NCBI RefSeq assembly: GCF_030272615.1
Contig: NC_081411.1
Location: 211,436,744-211,500,743 of the forward strand
Length of the DNA stretch: 64,000 bases
Direction: 5' to 3'
From: Cryptomeria japonica
Lineage: Eukaryota; Streptophyta; Pinopsida; Cupressales; Cupressaceae
Under the pieces are notes generated by a model. The model saw only the letters and a list, made by a program, of their open reading frames with translations, searched no databases and had not been told where the DNA came from. Below, piece after piece: positions 1 to 12,749 of this stretch. The position numbers and the translations under genes are program-made. The first letter of the stretch is position 1. The number at the start of each line of letters is the position of its first letter.

Positions 1-1335
1 AACATCACAACACATATAACACCAGATTTAATGTGGAAACCCAAATAGGGAAAAACCACTGTGGGATTTCGGACCCACTAAGAAATATACCCTTCTAGAG
101 TATGCTTGGTTAAAAGCTAATCCTATTAAAGATTACAAACACATTGCTAGATGTGACCCGGTTAAGGGATTTCCATTAGACTTGTTAGACTCTTGCACTT
201 TCTTAGAAGTGACCTTGTCAAAGGATTTCAAACACTCATTTAGAATGTTACCTTGCTAGAGGGTTTACAAATAAGATTGTTAGGTTCACTCGGTTAAGAT
301 ATTTTCTGTCACTTACAAAATAAATAACAGTAGTAAAATATATCTGCAACTTAACATCTGAAATGCTAAAGCAGATTCTATTTGCTCAAAACAATCTTGT
401 CATAAGACTTATCTTGTCCCTTGTTGGGCTTGCTGGGCTTCTCAATCTATTCTTCAATCAAATCTTCAAGCTTCTGAGCTCAGTAAACATTCTTGTAGCA
501 CCACTATGCATACATTTTCCCACTTATATTGTTTATCAACAATTCCTTATTTATAAACAATTTCTAACCGCTTAATCTCCTTGATCACATTTCACATGAT
601 CAATCTTAGCCATCAGATCAACAAACTTGACTAGGTTCAATGTATCCTTCGATCTGAAAACATTTTACCTCACCTTGGAACTTGCATTCCTTCCTTGCAA
701 CTTGTGCTAGGTTATTGCGGTTCAATCTATGTTGTAGATCTTCCTCTTGATTTTCCATTGCCATAGATTCTTAACAAACTTCTTGGGCGACATACCAATC
801 ATTTATTCATCTCCAACTCATCAGCATCCTTCATTAAATAATGCTTTTATTCATCCAATGTGATCTATTATAACTCGGTTGTAACTCAGTTAATACTAAA
901 CTTCACTCGGTAAACATCCTGCCTTCTTTAACGGATATCGATAACCTTAGGGTTTATTGACTAGGTACCTTAGGGTTTACCGACTAGGTTCTTTTCTCGG
1001 TGACATAATACAGTATTAAACTTATAACCAAAAACATATGTAGGATATCAAAACAATAAAAAACAACATGATCTCATCATTGTCTAACTCGGTAATAGTT
1101 TCCCATTGAATAACTTATTTCTCCCCTTCATTATCACATTCTTTCTGTGTCTCTTACCGACCTCTTAATACTCATCAAAACATACTTCTCAAGATATGGC
1201 AACTTCATACTGAATCAGAAAATCAATTTCTTGACATCAATGACAAAATAATATTATTAAGATAGTAATCATCCTTCTTCAGTTATATCAATAATCTCCA
1301 ACAACCTTCTCTATATCCTTATTGAAATACCAACA
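1..1335 (-). repeat. LTR of element K (downstream LTR, incomplete)
   Basis: On the minus strand it begins TGTTGGTATTTC at 1335 and runs past position 1. It matches by eye the 1501-bp LTRs at 30865-32365 and 36949-38449: the same opening, the block around 1190-1300, and the 'fixed' stretch at 30-60 that in the other copies reads as a stop-rich purine/pyrimidine tract near the LTR end. A degenerate purine run at 1336-1346 abuts it, as a polypurine tract would. Confidence 0.65.
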
Positions 1336-1375
1336 ATCTCCTTTCTATTGTAATGCCAACAGATACTTCTTCCTT

Positions 1376-2345
1376 AATTGCTACAAACACAATATCTTCA
1401 CTAACATCATCATCAGATTCATCATCAATAATGCCACTTTCAATAGCTACTAGAGAGTCTCTCTTCCCTTTACCCTTGTACTTCTTAAATTTATCTCTCT
1501 TTTAATCATTTTCACCATTAGGGCAGTCTGCTGCTATATGATCAATCTTGTTGCATGCAAAACATTTTAAAGGTATCTCACCTCTATATTTACCAGTGCC
1601 TCTAGGCAGTCATTTTACCAACAATGCTTAAAGTTCCACTAAGTTGTCTTCATCAGCAGCATCTCTACTAGATCTAGATTCATAGCTATTGCTGGTATCT
1701 CTACTTCTTCTGACAGATGGGTTAGAGACAGAAGGTCTGAATGAAAATTCTGATTTCTGTACACTACCATCATAGCCATTTAGTTCAAAAGCAATAAGTT
1801 TTCCAATAATAGAGTCAAGAGTTACCTTTGTATTGTCAATGGATTTTAGCTCCTGAATAGCTGCAACTCGGATAGCATAGACCAGTAGCAGGGTTCTCGA
1901 TACCTTACTGATTACTGTGGCATCTTCCACTCTTTATCTTTCCAACTATCTCTTTGATCCTTTGACCATACTGCTGGATGTTCTCACCTTCAGACATTCT
2001 CATGTTGTCAAACTTGCCTTTTAAACTCTCTTCTTTAGCAATCTTGACATGCTCATCACCACTATAGATATCTTCAAGTTTCTTCCATACTTCACATGTA
2101 GTTTCAAGACCATGAACATCTACATATTCAACATCAGACAAGGAAGTGATAATAGCTTATAATGCCTGGTGATTTTCTTGTTGTTTTTTCTTCTGATCAT
2201 CAGTTAGGGGTCCAGTAAATGTAGTATACTTATGTTCTATATGATCCCAATACTGACTACCAAGACTCTTAATTTAAATATTCATTTTGTCACTCCATAT
2301 TCTATAGTTATCTTTGTTAAACTTCAGACCTTATTTCTTCATCAT
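1376..2345 (-). pseudogene. Copia gag remnant (element K)
   Basis: Minus-strand Copia gag (UBN2-type nucleocapsid). The reading starts at the ATG pair near 2345 and already meets a stop four codons later; further stops fall at about 2280 and 2158. Recognisable blocks are VWKKLEDIYSGDEHVKIAKE (about 2085-2025), a helical stretch ending KEIVGKIK, and RTLLLVYAIRVAAIQELKSI. A complete CX2CX4HX4C zinc knuckle (C-F-A-C ... H ... C) lies at about 1527-1568. An acidic tract follows to VAIKEE, where the frame breaks into non-coding sequence next to the LTR. One frameshift separates the halves near 1915. It would have packaged element RNA; it is not functional now. Confidence 0.7.
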
Positions 2346-2402
2346 GATCTACAAGATCTTTTCCTCAAGTTGTTAGGCTTTTAGATTAAGAGGACCTGGA
2401 TA

Positions 2403-2414
2403 GCTTTGATACCA
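2403..2414 (-). promoter_or_regulatory. Primer-binding site of element K
   Basis: Reads TGGTATCAAAGC on the minus strand, one mismatch from the plant initiator tRNA-Met complementary site TGGTATCAGAGC, two bases inside the LTR end. Confidence 0.7.
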
Positions 2415-2416
2415 AT

Positions 2417-3819
2417 TGATGGTATGATTAAAGAATAAGTATCTGATAGTATATTGAAAAACTGATACAAAGTTCCCAACCTCAAACTCAGTCAAACAAA
2501 GTAAACATATCTCAGTCAAGATCAATATTCTTAGGAATACTTGACATTAACCAGTTTAACTGTTATGACAACTTTTAGTAGTAAACACCTTCAATCTTGT
2601 AAACATCAACAATGCTTAATCTTAACTCAACATATTCATCTCTCAATGCTTCTACTTAACATGTCTTATCAGAAATTAACCAAATCAACAAATAAGATCA
2701 CAACCACAAAAGCATTCACTGCTTGACACAAATGTTTATACATGAAAAATCCAAATAGGTAAAAACCACGATGAGATGGGACTCACAAGGATAGCTATCT
2801 GAAATCTTTCGAAGTTCACCCTATTAGGAGCCAAAGCCTGTTAGATCTTTACAATAAGTCCTGTTAAGAACTAATTCTGGGTAGGAATCACCCAGTTAAG
2901 GGATTTACAAATATGCCTTGTTAGAAGCACAATGCCTTGTTAGGAGTAACCTCACTGGAGGATTTAAGAATCCAAGCTAATGGACCACCTTGTTAGAGGA
3001 TTTAATGAGTAACCAAGCTTGTTAGAGCTTACCCAGTTAAGGGATTTTACTTCTGCTGTAATTGTTAGAAAACAATAGGTTTTCTTGATTTGTCTGAGTA
3101 GCACTACATTTGCTTGATCATATCCTTCTATGTTTCAATCTGCCTTCACTCAAAAATGCAGATCCATTCACTAGTTGGGCAACCACACACTCAACAAGTT
3201 TTCTACCAATCTTTCCAACAACCTTTACAAACAACTTCATCGACCTTAAATACAAATCAATTAGGTCAGTAACACAACAAAAACCTAATTCTCATCATTG
3301 AGATTACAAACAAGTCGGTTCAATCTTGACCATTAGAAATCATGACAATCTCTTCACATTCTTCAAGACAATTCCAACCGCTCCATTGGACTTAGCTGCT
3401 CATCACATGTTGTGCATTAAATGCAATCCACTTTGATCCTTCCCTAGACAATAAGCAATCATGCCAAACCAATTTGAATTTATCCTTATACAATGATCGC
3501 ATGTGTATCCATCATTACTGTTCATCAGATAATAAACTAACAAACTTGATCAGTTAGGGTTTAACAATTGATCAGGTTTACCAGTTACATTACATAGAAA
3601 GGTTTGACCCTTTACACTGGTTCACCAGTTCAACTCACAAACTTTACATACCAGTTACAATAGCATCTACAACTCTCTTCTAACTAGTTACTAGCCAATA
3701 TCAAAAACAACAATATCAGCAATAACATGAATACCTTTTACTGGTTCAATTGACATCAATGACAACATATCATTAATGCAATCTCTATGCAAAATGTCGA
3801 TACACTCAAAATGCCAACA
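2417..3819 (-). repeat. 5' LTR of element K
   Basis: About 1.4 kb, TG...CA ends on the minus strand (TGTTGGCATTTT at 3819; ...CCATCA at 2417). It contains the phrase TGACATCAATGACAA (rc of TTGTCATTGATGTCA) near 3749-3763 that sits near the start of most Copia LTRs in this window, and a 'gggttcc/aaaaaccac' block near 2750 shared in outline with other LTRs here. No coding capacity. Confidence 0.55.
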
Positions 3820-4156
3820 ACATCTCCTAAGATATCTTGTGTGCAAGAAAAGTTTGACTTGGTGGCCTATTCTTCTCCTATGAAATTCTCTCTTTCTAAA
3901 GACTTTTGAACATTCATCATTTTATACATGTTTTTAATCTCACTTATAGTAGAGAATTTAACATATCATATTCAAATACATCATTCAATCTATCATGTCT
4001 TTAAATAACATTAATGGCTATTATGTTGCTCATCATTATGTGACATTGGTAGCTCACTTACTGGGGGCTCATTGTCATTCATGATGGTATAATTTCATGT
4101 GCAATCATACTTTTGGAAGTAACATAATGTCCTATCTCTATCCCATGTCTTCTCCC

Positions 4157-4165
4157 TATATATAG
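4157..4165 (+). promoter_or_regulatory. Candidate TATA box
   Basis: TATATATAG flanked by CCC and GGGGGG, followed about 30-60 bases later by pyrimidine-rich sequence. No open frame is driven by it, so it is probably the promoter of a decayed LTR. Confidence 0.35.
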
Positions 4166-4839
4166 GGGGGCAAGAGTGATTTCAAACATCTCTCCTTCTT
4201 AAGATTAAAATTTCCCCTTTCTGAAGTTGTGTCTTCTGTAAGGATTTCTTATTGATTGTAGAGGTGTATTCAAATTTGAATTCCTTCTCTCATATTGGAA
4301 CAAGCATACCTAATGGGGATCTTAAGTACATATCCTTAATTGGGACCTCCTCCTTGTTGTTGGAAGTCTTTGATCATTCATTAATTTCTTTTCTTCATTG
4401 ATTAGTATCTTTTATAATAAACCCTTCTATTTTATACATGTGCATATCCCTGATGAGGATGTCTTTCCTTCTTTTAGAAGAGAGTTATTACAAATAATCT
4501 CTCTTTGATGTCATCTCAATCCTCTTCTTTTTTCAAAACTCTTGCATTCATTTTTTATAGAAGATGTTATATTTATCTAAGACAACTCCTTTTGAAGGTA
4601 GACATTTTTTTAACAAAGATCTCTTCTCCTCCAAGGATCTCCTTTACACTTATATAGCAAGATATATCTTTTGAACTATCTTATCCTTGCTTGAAGAGTA
4701 TTCCCTCTCTTGCTTGGATTTATGAAATTGTTGCATGATGGATATCTTCTTGGTGTCGAAGGCAAGTGTCCTTGTTCTACTTGCACACACATGAATGAGG
4801 TTGAGTGGAACTAACGATGATCTCAGTGTCCTCCCTTAC

Positions 4840-4990
4840 ATGGATCACCCAAACAGACTCTGGGGACTTGTTTTCCATGTCTTTCTCTCCATGGATCACC
4901 TATTTTTAGGGGTGAGATGTCCATGGTGTATTTTCTCTTCTTATGGATCACCAAAGTGTGTATTCATGCTTTTATATCTCTTCTTCCTTC
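4840..4990 (+). repeat. Degenerate 51-bp tandem repeat, about 3 copies
   Basis: ATGGATCACC recurs at 4840, 4891 and 4943, spacings 51 and 52, with partly shared text between (TCCATG and a CTCTTC-rich tail). The short open frame across it appears to be a by-product of the repeat. Confidence 0.5.
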
Positions 4991-5470
4991 TCTTTGCATT
5001 TATTTCCATTTAAATCTTTCATCTTGTGTTAGAGAGATCTCAAATCCTCACACTCTTTGTTGTGTTGGAATTGAGGCTTAGTTCTCTTTCTTACAAAATG
5101 ATTCTCCATTAATTTTTGATCTTGTATCAAATATTCTTGTGAGCATTTTTCATCAATTCTTCTTTCACAATTCAATGTGGTAAACATGATACCATGTTTC
5201 AACTCACTAAAATTAGCAAGCTAAAATGGGGGGGGCATATAGCTACCCTTGAATTTTCATCACCTTCTTTAGTAAGCATTTAGGTGATTTTGTGATTTTA
5301 TCTAACATGTGGTTTTGTAGGGTGCGGATCCTAACTGAGTATTATAGATATCGTCAAGGGCTTCATCCAATAACTTGTGGATATATCCTTTTATCATGAA
5401 TGTTTACTTTTTCTTTACTTTAGCTTGCATATGCACATAGTGTCATATGACCACTAAAGAGGGGGCTAAG

Positions 5471-6924
5471 TGTAGTGTCATAAATTGTACACCCTTGCTA
5501 GGGTGGTACAATTTCACACTTGGGTTAGCACCCACCTTAGTGTGTCTTCCATCTTGCATTTCTTAATTCCCTTTCAGATTTTAATTAATTAATTTAATTA
5601 AATCTAAAACCATGTTTCATCACTTCATACATTATAAAATTGGGCCCTTTACCCTAAGTGTGCCCCTTTTTATTTTATTCCTCCAATAAATCATTTAATC
5701 ATAAACCCTAATTATATCCTATTTCAACCTTTAAGGCCTGATTTCGCATATCAAAACGCCTCGAAATCAGCTATAATGTTGGGATTCACTCTAATATCAT
5801 CATTTCTAATGGTCCTAAAAATTTGGTGAAAAGTTGGTCGGACTATGGCGGGAGTGCACATGGTCCTTGTCTTTTTTCCCAAAATTTTGGGAGCACAATT
5901 CTATGATATTATAATGCTTAACCCCAAAATATTGGTAGGAAATTCAATTCCTAGGCCGGCCTAAAGGTGGAATTAAGTCAAAATTAAAATCTAAGGTTTC
6001 ATACATATGAGTTCTCTTTCTTCATTTGAAGGAAACTAAGAAATATCTATGGGATCTGTCTAAGAATCTAAAGGCACATTTTTGGAGCACAAGGATCCTA
6101 TTTGGTTTGAAGCATTGTTATTTATATTTATATTTACATTTAGGGTTTACTCTCATGCATAGGGTAGCTCTAGTTTCTTTCATTTTAGGATATTGCATAC
6201 ACACAAGGTTCTAGCACACACATTTTTAATACATTATCAACTATTTTTGGATGTGTAAATCACCAACACAGGGGTTTGACTAAGGCAAAACCCTATATAG
6301 CCACCCAAACCCTTCCTTTTCAGTTGCAGGTGTAGAAACAGGCATCTAGAGGCAATTTTGTATAAGGGAGAGACACCAACACCACCCAGAAACTCTAGAT
6401 TTTTCCTAATATTCTTGGGACAGGAGCTTGGCACCTTGGTCCTACCCAGTATAGGGGTGTGGCACCCTAGTGCCTCCACTTTTCAGTGAAATTCAACAAG
6501 TTATAGTTTTAGGATCTCAAATTTACAATTTCTCAGTTACAGCTCTCTGTGAGTCCATCAAGGACAGTGGCGTGCCACCCTGGTGCTGGTCAATTTTTCT
6601 TAGTTTGTCACATGAGTTACACATCCAAAATACTCCCCCTTTAATGCTTTCAATATCTCAGTTTTAGACCTACAAGTTTGTTCAATTTCAAGTTCATTTG
6701 TGCTTCATTTTTTATCTCCTAGTCTAGTTCATCATTCAAACCCTAGTTTTTCTCATCATTTTCAACAAGAAGAATATAAAACATAAGAGGTAATCCTTGG
6801 ATCTCTCTTTCTCATAAGAACTATACAAAGTGATCTATCTCCTTAGGCTCTTTCATATTCCCAATTTGTTGGCCAAAGTGGGATTAGGTCCTAGTCACCC
6901 GATCTCGCTTTTCTGGCCACCACA
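5471..6924 (+). repeat. Probable Gypsy LTR
   Basis: Starts TGTAGTGTCATAAATTG directly after a purine-rich run (5455-5470) and could end ...GGCCACCACA at 6924, giving TG...CA ends and about 1.45 kb. It has a TTAATTAA-rich block at 5580-5610 like that in the LTR at 43630. No second copy is seen in the window, so the boundaries are tentative. Because a polypurine-like tract precedes it, it could be the 3' LTR of lost upstream sequence rather than the 5' LTR of the pol at 7011. Confidence 0.45.
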
Positions 6925-7010
6925 CTAATGTCCCTAGAAATCAAAAGAAACATGTTGATAAATTAGAAGCAATTGGTTCTCAACATGATATTACATCTCA
7001 TGTTGCAACA

Positions 7011-9718
7011 AAGAAAGAACAATGAATTATACTTGTGGTGAGACCAGAAGTGCCTGATAACTAAGTGAATTGGCAAGTCTTTGATTCTAATAAGTAGATT
7101 GTGAGCTTCCTACAAGATGAAGTAGAGTTCTCCAATAAGAAGAAGGGCATGATGTAGGACCAATATGTAGATCAGATTATGTAGCTAAGCTCAAACAAGT
7201 TTCCCAAGGGATTGATCACCTTAGAGGAGATCTTCAAAAACTAATGATCGGATGAAAGGGAGAGAAATGAACCTGGCCGCAAAGAAAGAAGACTAAATCA
7301 GTCCCTATATCTGATGGCAAAGCTCTCAACTTGGGGAAGGTGTGTTCCCAAAGTGATCAAGGTACTTTTGTCAGCCTTTTTGAAGAGTATAATGATATTT
7401 TTGCTTTTACATATGAGGATCTAAAAGGTTTTGACCCTAGCCTAGCTCAACATACCATAAAATTAGATCCTAATGCAAAGCCAGTTAGACAAAAGCAAAT
7501 AAACCCCAAAATTGAGCCTTTAATGGGAAAGGAGCTATCCAAGATTATAGAATCCAACATTGTTTTTATAATCAACCATTCTTATTGGGTAGCTAATCTT
7601 GTTCTAGTTAGGAAGAAGAATGGGGAAATCAGTTTGTGTGTAGACTTTAGGGATCTCATTAGAGCCTCCCTCAATGATCATTATCCCCTCTTTTCTATGG
7701 AACAAATTTTAGCCAAATTTAGTAGCTCAGAAAGATTTTCATTCTTGGATGGATATTTAGGGTATAATCAGATCCTAATCCAAGAATAAGACAAATTTAA
7801 GATTGCATTTAGTATGAAGTGGGGCACTTATGCTTATTGTAAAATGCCTTTTGGGCTAACAAATGCAGGTGCCACTTTTCAAAGAGCCATGGATATGGCC
7901 TTTAAGGGAGTATTAGCATAATTTATACTAGTATATCTTGTTTATATCACTAAATACTCCAAGAATACAATAGACCACTTTGCTCACCCTGACCAAGTAT
8001 TCAAAAAGTGCAGAGAATATGGTGTGTCTTTGAACCCTAACAAGTGTGTATTTTTTACTAATTAGGGCAAACTACTTGGACACATTGTATCCAAATATGA
8101 TTTGGCCATAGACCTAGAGAGATTGGAAGCTATTGTGTCTCTTCCACTTCCATATCACAAGAAAGGCCTTCAAAGCTTTCTAGGAAGAACCAAATTTGTT
8201 AGAAGGTTTATCCCAAACATTACAGCCTTGGTTAAACCTCTCACCACCATTCTCAAGAAGGATATGCCTTTCAAATAGATCAATGAATGGAAGGAGGGTT
8301 TTGATCAGATCAAACAAGCCATTGATTAGGCTCCTACCTTAGTAAATCCAAACTATGAGAAGGATTTCATCCGTTACACCTTGGGAGGAGAATCAAGTAT
8401 ATTTGTTATCCTAACACAATTAAATCAGGAAGGGTTAGAGCAACCCATAGCTTTTTTCTATGAAGCCATAAAGGAATATGAACTCAGGTACAACTATGTG
8501 GAAAAGAAATTCATCACAGTGGTGAGAGAATTAAAAACATTTAGCCACATGCTCTCAAACAACCAGATTCAACTCCTAGTTCCACATGCTAGTGTTAAGG
8601 ATTTCCTTCTCAACAAGGATATAGGTGAGAAAAGAGTTGGATGGATCACTAAGGTCATGGAGTATAACCTTGATATAAAAATTACCAAGTTAGTGAGGGG
8701 AAGAAGACTCTATGAGTAGTTCAATTCATCTTTTGAGAAAGATTTAGAGGCCTCCCTCTTGCTACAAGAAGAAGAACAAATTGGAAACCAAGAAAAATTG
8801 CAATCTAACTAGTTCCAGAATATGATTGCCTTTCTAAGGGATGGTAGCTATCCTCCTCACTTTGATAGAACTAAGAGGAGACATCTCAGGTTGCAGTCCA
8901 TCCCCTATGATTTGGTGTATGGGATTTTGTTCAAAAGGGATCTAAATGGTGTCCTGCTAAGGTGCATTCGAGGTGCTCAAACCAATAGGTTGCTAAAATA
9001 ATTTCGTAATGGACCCTTAGGTGGTCATTTCTGAGCAAGGACCACAACCATGAAAATCATAAGGGCAACCTATTATTGGCCCTACTTATTTGGTGATGCC
9101 CACAAGTGGGTTAGGTTGTGCAAGGAGTGTGCACTCTTTGTAGGCAAACAAAGATTAGCAGCTCTGCCCCTTCATCCCATCTCTGTTGATCAACCTTTCT
9201 CAAATGGGGGCTTGATTTTATTGGCCCTATCAATCAAGTATCAAGTGTAGGCCACAAGTGGATTTTGGTTGCCATGGACTATTTCACAAGGTGGACAGAG
9301 GCTAGTGCTTTGAAGAATGCAACTGAAAATTCAATGTTTCAATTCCTTAAGGGGATTGTAACCAGATTTGGAGCCCCTTCCACCATAATATTAGACAATG
9401 CTAAGATGTTTGTGGGATCTCAGATTAGTCTATGGATAGTCCAGCATGATGTATTTCTAAAAACATCATCAAATTGCTATCACTAAGGCAATGGCTTAGC
9501 TGAGTCCTCCAACAAAAATTATATTAGAATCATCAAGAGGACCCTTGAAGACAATCAAAGGTCATGAAACCTCAAATTGGGAACAACCCTATAGGCTGAT
9601 AGAATTACTCCCAAAAGAGCTTTGGGACATTCACCTTCCATGCTAGTATATGGAAGCGAAGCAAGGATTCCCTTATCCATTAAGTTTCCATCTCTAGACC
9701 TAACACATTAGTTGGAGT
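7011..9718 (+). pseudogene. Gypsy pol pseudogene D, left part (RT, RNase H, integrase)
   Basis: Ty3/Gypsy polyprotein remnant. The pre-RT region (about 7140-7330, KGLITLEEIF) precedes reverse transcriptase at 7331-8080: VRKKNGEISLCVDFRDL, FSFLDGYLGYNQ, MPFGLTNAGATFQRAMD and SLNPNKCVF are all recognisable. The catalytic YxDD box reads VYLVYIT, so both aspartates are lost. RNase H-like sequence follows to about 8720, then the integrase zinc region (about 8990-9160) and core (AMDYFTRWTEA, TIILDNAKMF). Stops occur in frame (for example 7787, 8064, 8278, 8719) and a frameshift lies near 9250. Gag and protease are absent. It stops at 9718, where Copia C inserted, and resumes at 16431. Confidence 0.85.
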
Positions 9719-10786
9719 TGTTAGGTCCTGGAGACAACTGAGAGGGGGAGGTGAATCAGTTGTCAAATAAATTTAAACCAAAACAACTTAACCAAACTTA
9801 ATGCTTAATACCGATAAACCAAACTTAATGTTGGTAGACAGTTTATCAGTTAATTGCACTATCGGTAAAGATTAATGCATGAAACAAAAAGACAATAACA
9901 TCTGCAACACATAGAACCAATATTTGTACGTGGAAACCCTGTAAGGGGAAAAACCACAGTGGGAAACCTTACCCACAATCAGATGATACTACAACAGCTA
10001 GTATCTGTATACAATAGGGGGTCTGCACATACAGAAAGGACAAGCACCTAGAGCTCACTACTCAAATACAAATGGGAGTCACACTGACTACAATTGGATG
10101 GTTAAATCCAATAATGATGTACTGCTCAAAATTGCATCTTCATATGCTGGATTCAGTACAGGTTCAATTCTGATATGCCTTCACAAAACCTTCCTTCAAC
10201 CTTCAAATAATGTTTGCATGTATAGCTTTGCTTATTCTTGCATATACCAAATTACAATCATTTCTTCACATTCGTACATTGATCTCAAAAATGAGATCTT
10301 ACATTTATACCATAGCCTAAGACCAATTGAGTAGGTCGGCTCTAAAAGATATTACAATAAAAACAATTTACAAGTAAAATAATAACCGATGCAATATCTG
10401 ATTCAACATGTCAGCTTAATGCATTTACAGCATTAATAAAACATCTCCATAGGGTGTCGTGCTGATTTGGAATAGATAAGCCTGTCGGTGCTTATCCTGG
10501 ACCTATTTCCTGGTAAAAAAAAAAATGTAAACATGAATATACCAATGAAAAAATCTCCAAGACAAAGTGTCCAAATGATGTCTTTGACATAACCAAGTGT
10601 TCTCCATGTCATTTCAAGTGCTGATAAACAATATATCATGTTTGTGAACAAGATACTGGTGATTGTGCATAAGTCACTTGCTAGACGGTGAACATTGCCA
10701 ATTCTCCAAGTGCCAGTAGGCTGACCAAAGTTGATAAGTGTTGATATCAATGACAAAACCATATCAACATATCCAAAATACCAATA
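9719..10786 (-). repeat. 3' LTR of element C
   Basis: 1068 bp. On the minus strand it starts TATTGGTATTTTGG at 10786 and ends ACCTAACA at 9719. Its partner is 15362-16430. The start is TA rather than the canonical TG. Confidence 0.9.
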
Positions 10787-11150
10787 ATCTCCCCATTTGG
10801 CATTGATGGCAACAAAGGATAGAAAAACCAACAAAGTGCCAAAACAAAAATGACAAATACCAAAAACCAATAATCTCCCAAAAGAGATCATAACCAGAAA
10901 TCAAAATTCAAGTATAGAGAGTAATCAATCTCTCCCAAAATAACAATCTCTCCCCCTAGGAGTAACATTTGTCTTTCCATATCAATCTCTTCCCCTTTGA
11001 CATCAAATGCCAAAGAAATACAAAAAGCAGGTTCAAATACAAAATACCAACTTATTCAGTATACCAACTACTCCTCCTGAGAAGTAGCTCTCTTCATCAA
11101 AGCTGGAGTAAAAGATTTCTCTGTTAGTTCTATCGGTTGATGACAAACAT
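10787..11150 (-). other. 3' untranslated region and polypurine tract of element C
   Basis: The minus strand carries CCAAATGGGGAGAT (10787-10800) immediately before the LTR, matching the CCAAAGGGGGAGA-type polypurine tracts of the elements at 36935 and 41480. Two further purine-rich runs (about 10920-10995) occur upstream. No coding sequence after the RNase H stop near 11157. Confidence 0.6.
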
Positions 11151-11156
11151 CAACTG

Positions 11157-12743
11157 TCTAAGTTTCTGCCAGTGGGGGTATGACCCCAAGATGATCTTTG
11201 AGATATTGAAAAGTCTCCTTAGGCAAAGGCTTAGTGAAAATATCTGCAATCTGCTCTTTAGTATTCACATAAACTAGTTTTACTTATTTTGCTTCAACAT
11301 TCTCTTTTAGAAAATTCAGTTTGATAGAGACATGTTTAGTTTTAGAATGTAGTACCAAATTCTTAGATATATCATTTTCTATTGTATTATCATAATAGAT
11401 AGTTATAGGTTCCTTGCATTTTACCTTTATAAACTTCAACACTTGCTTTAACCATAATACCTATGTACAGTTAGGTGTTGCTACAACATATTCTGATTTT
11501 GTTGTTGGTAAAGATGTGCAACTTTGTTTCTTACTCAACCAAGAAATTAATCTACTTCCAAGAAAAAATGCTCCGCCGGTGGTGCTTTTTCTGTCATCTA
11601 CATCTCTTGCCCAATTTGCATCTGTGTATGCACATAATTCAAAGTTTTCATCTCTAGGATACCATAGGCCAAGATTAGTAGTGCCTTGTAACTACCAAAA
11701 AATCCATTTTAGTGCTGATTCATGATTTTCTTTAGGATTACTTTGAAATCTTGAAACAATACATACTGCATTCATAATATCAGGTCTTGTTTGTGTCAAA
11801 TACAATAGGCCTCCTACCATAGATTTGTACCTAGTCGGATTAATAGGTGTAGATTCATCCCTTAGTGATAATTTGTCATGTGTAGTCATAGGTGTATTTA
11901 CCAGTTTAGAGTTCTCCATCCCAAATTTGTTTAGTACTCCTTCAAGTACTTAGATTGACTCAAGAATATACCTTTATCAGTTTGTGAAATTTGCAATCCT
12001 ACAACGAATTTTATCTCTCCAATCATAGACATTTCAAATTCTTGTTGCATTTTAATACAAAATTCTTTGCATAATCCATCTTCTCCTCCAAAGATTATAT
12101 CATCAACAAAAACTTCTATAACCAAGATGTCATCATTAGTCACTTTATATTATAAGTTGTTGTCAGCATTACCTTTAGAAAAACCAATCTTCAAAAGATA
12201 TTTATCCAATCTAGCATACCAAGCTCTTGGAGCTTGCTTCAACCCATACAAAGCTTTCCTTAACCTGCAAACCATATCTTTGTTATCTGTCAAAGAAAAT
12301 CCATCAGGTTGCTCAATGTAAACTTCTTCTTCAAGATCTCCATTCAAAAATGCACATTTAATATCCATTTGATATACTTTGTAGTTCTTGTGTGCTGCAA
12401 AAGCCAAGAATAATCTGACTGCCTCAATTCTGGCTACCAATACAAAGGTTTCATTATAATCAATTCCTTCTTTCTATGAATATCCCTTACACACTAGTCT
12501 TTCTTTATTTCTGATTACCTTACCATCTTCATTGAGTTTGTTTCTGAATACCCATTTTGTTCCAATTACATTTTTGTCTTTAGGCCAAGGAACTAATGTC
12601 CATGTGTTATTCTTCTCAATTTGGTCTAGTTCTTCTTCCATAGCTTTAATCCAATGTTTATCTTGACATGCCTCATTAATTGATGCTGGTTCAATTTGAG
12701 AAATAAGACATACCTCTTCATTTTCCAATCTTCCTCTTGTCAT
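11157..12743 (-). pseudogene. Copia RT and RNase H (element C)
   Basis: Reverse transcriptase reads from about 12743 to 11930: [52 protein letters not shown] and VFVDDIIFGG, so the catalytic FVDD box is intact. RNase H follows (about 11919-11157): RYKSMVGGLLYLTQTRPDIM and a terminal FTKPLPKETFQYLKDHLG. Several in-frame stops (for example near 12474, 12150, 11931) break it. It would copy element RNA to DNA and remove the RNA strand in virus-like particles; as it stands it cannot make a full product. Confidence 0.9.
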
Positions 12744-12749
12744 AACTCC

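Larger units (their letters stand above)
1..3819 (-). mobile_element. Copia LTR retrotransposon K, internally deleted, cut by window start
   Basis: Read on the minus strand the order is LTR (3819-2417), primer-binding site (2414-2403), gag (2345-1376), a short purine-rich tract, then a second LTR that runs off the window start. No integrase, reverse transcriptase or RNase H sequence lies between gag and the downstream LTR, so most of pol is missing. The two LTRs look clearly different from each other, so they may come from different subfamilies joined by recombination. The gag is related to, but distinct from, that of the element at 30865-38449. Confidence 0.65.
3820..5470. other. Unassigned transposon-derived non-coding DNA
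   Basis: No convincing gene. A TATA box (TATATATAG, 4157-4165) in a CT-rich promoter-like setting is followed by pyrimidine-rich sequence, as in a retrotransposon U3/R region. A degenerate 51-bp tandem repeat lies at 4840-4990. The right end is a polypurine-tract-like run (5455-5470) touching the LTR at 5471, so this is probably the 3' non-coding part of a Gypsy element whose coding part is lost. Confidence 0.4.

Noticed and set aside
10433-10891. 152-codon minus-strand frame
   Set aside because: It straddles the start of the LTR of element C and its 3' non-coding region, so it is accidental.
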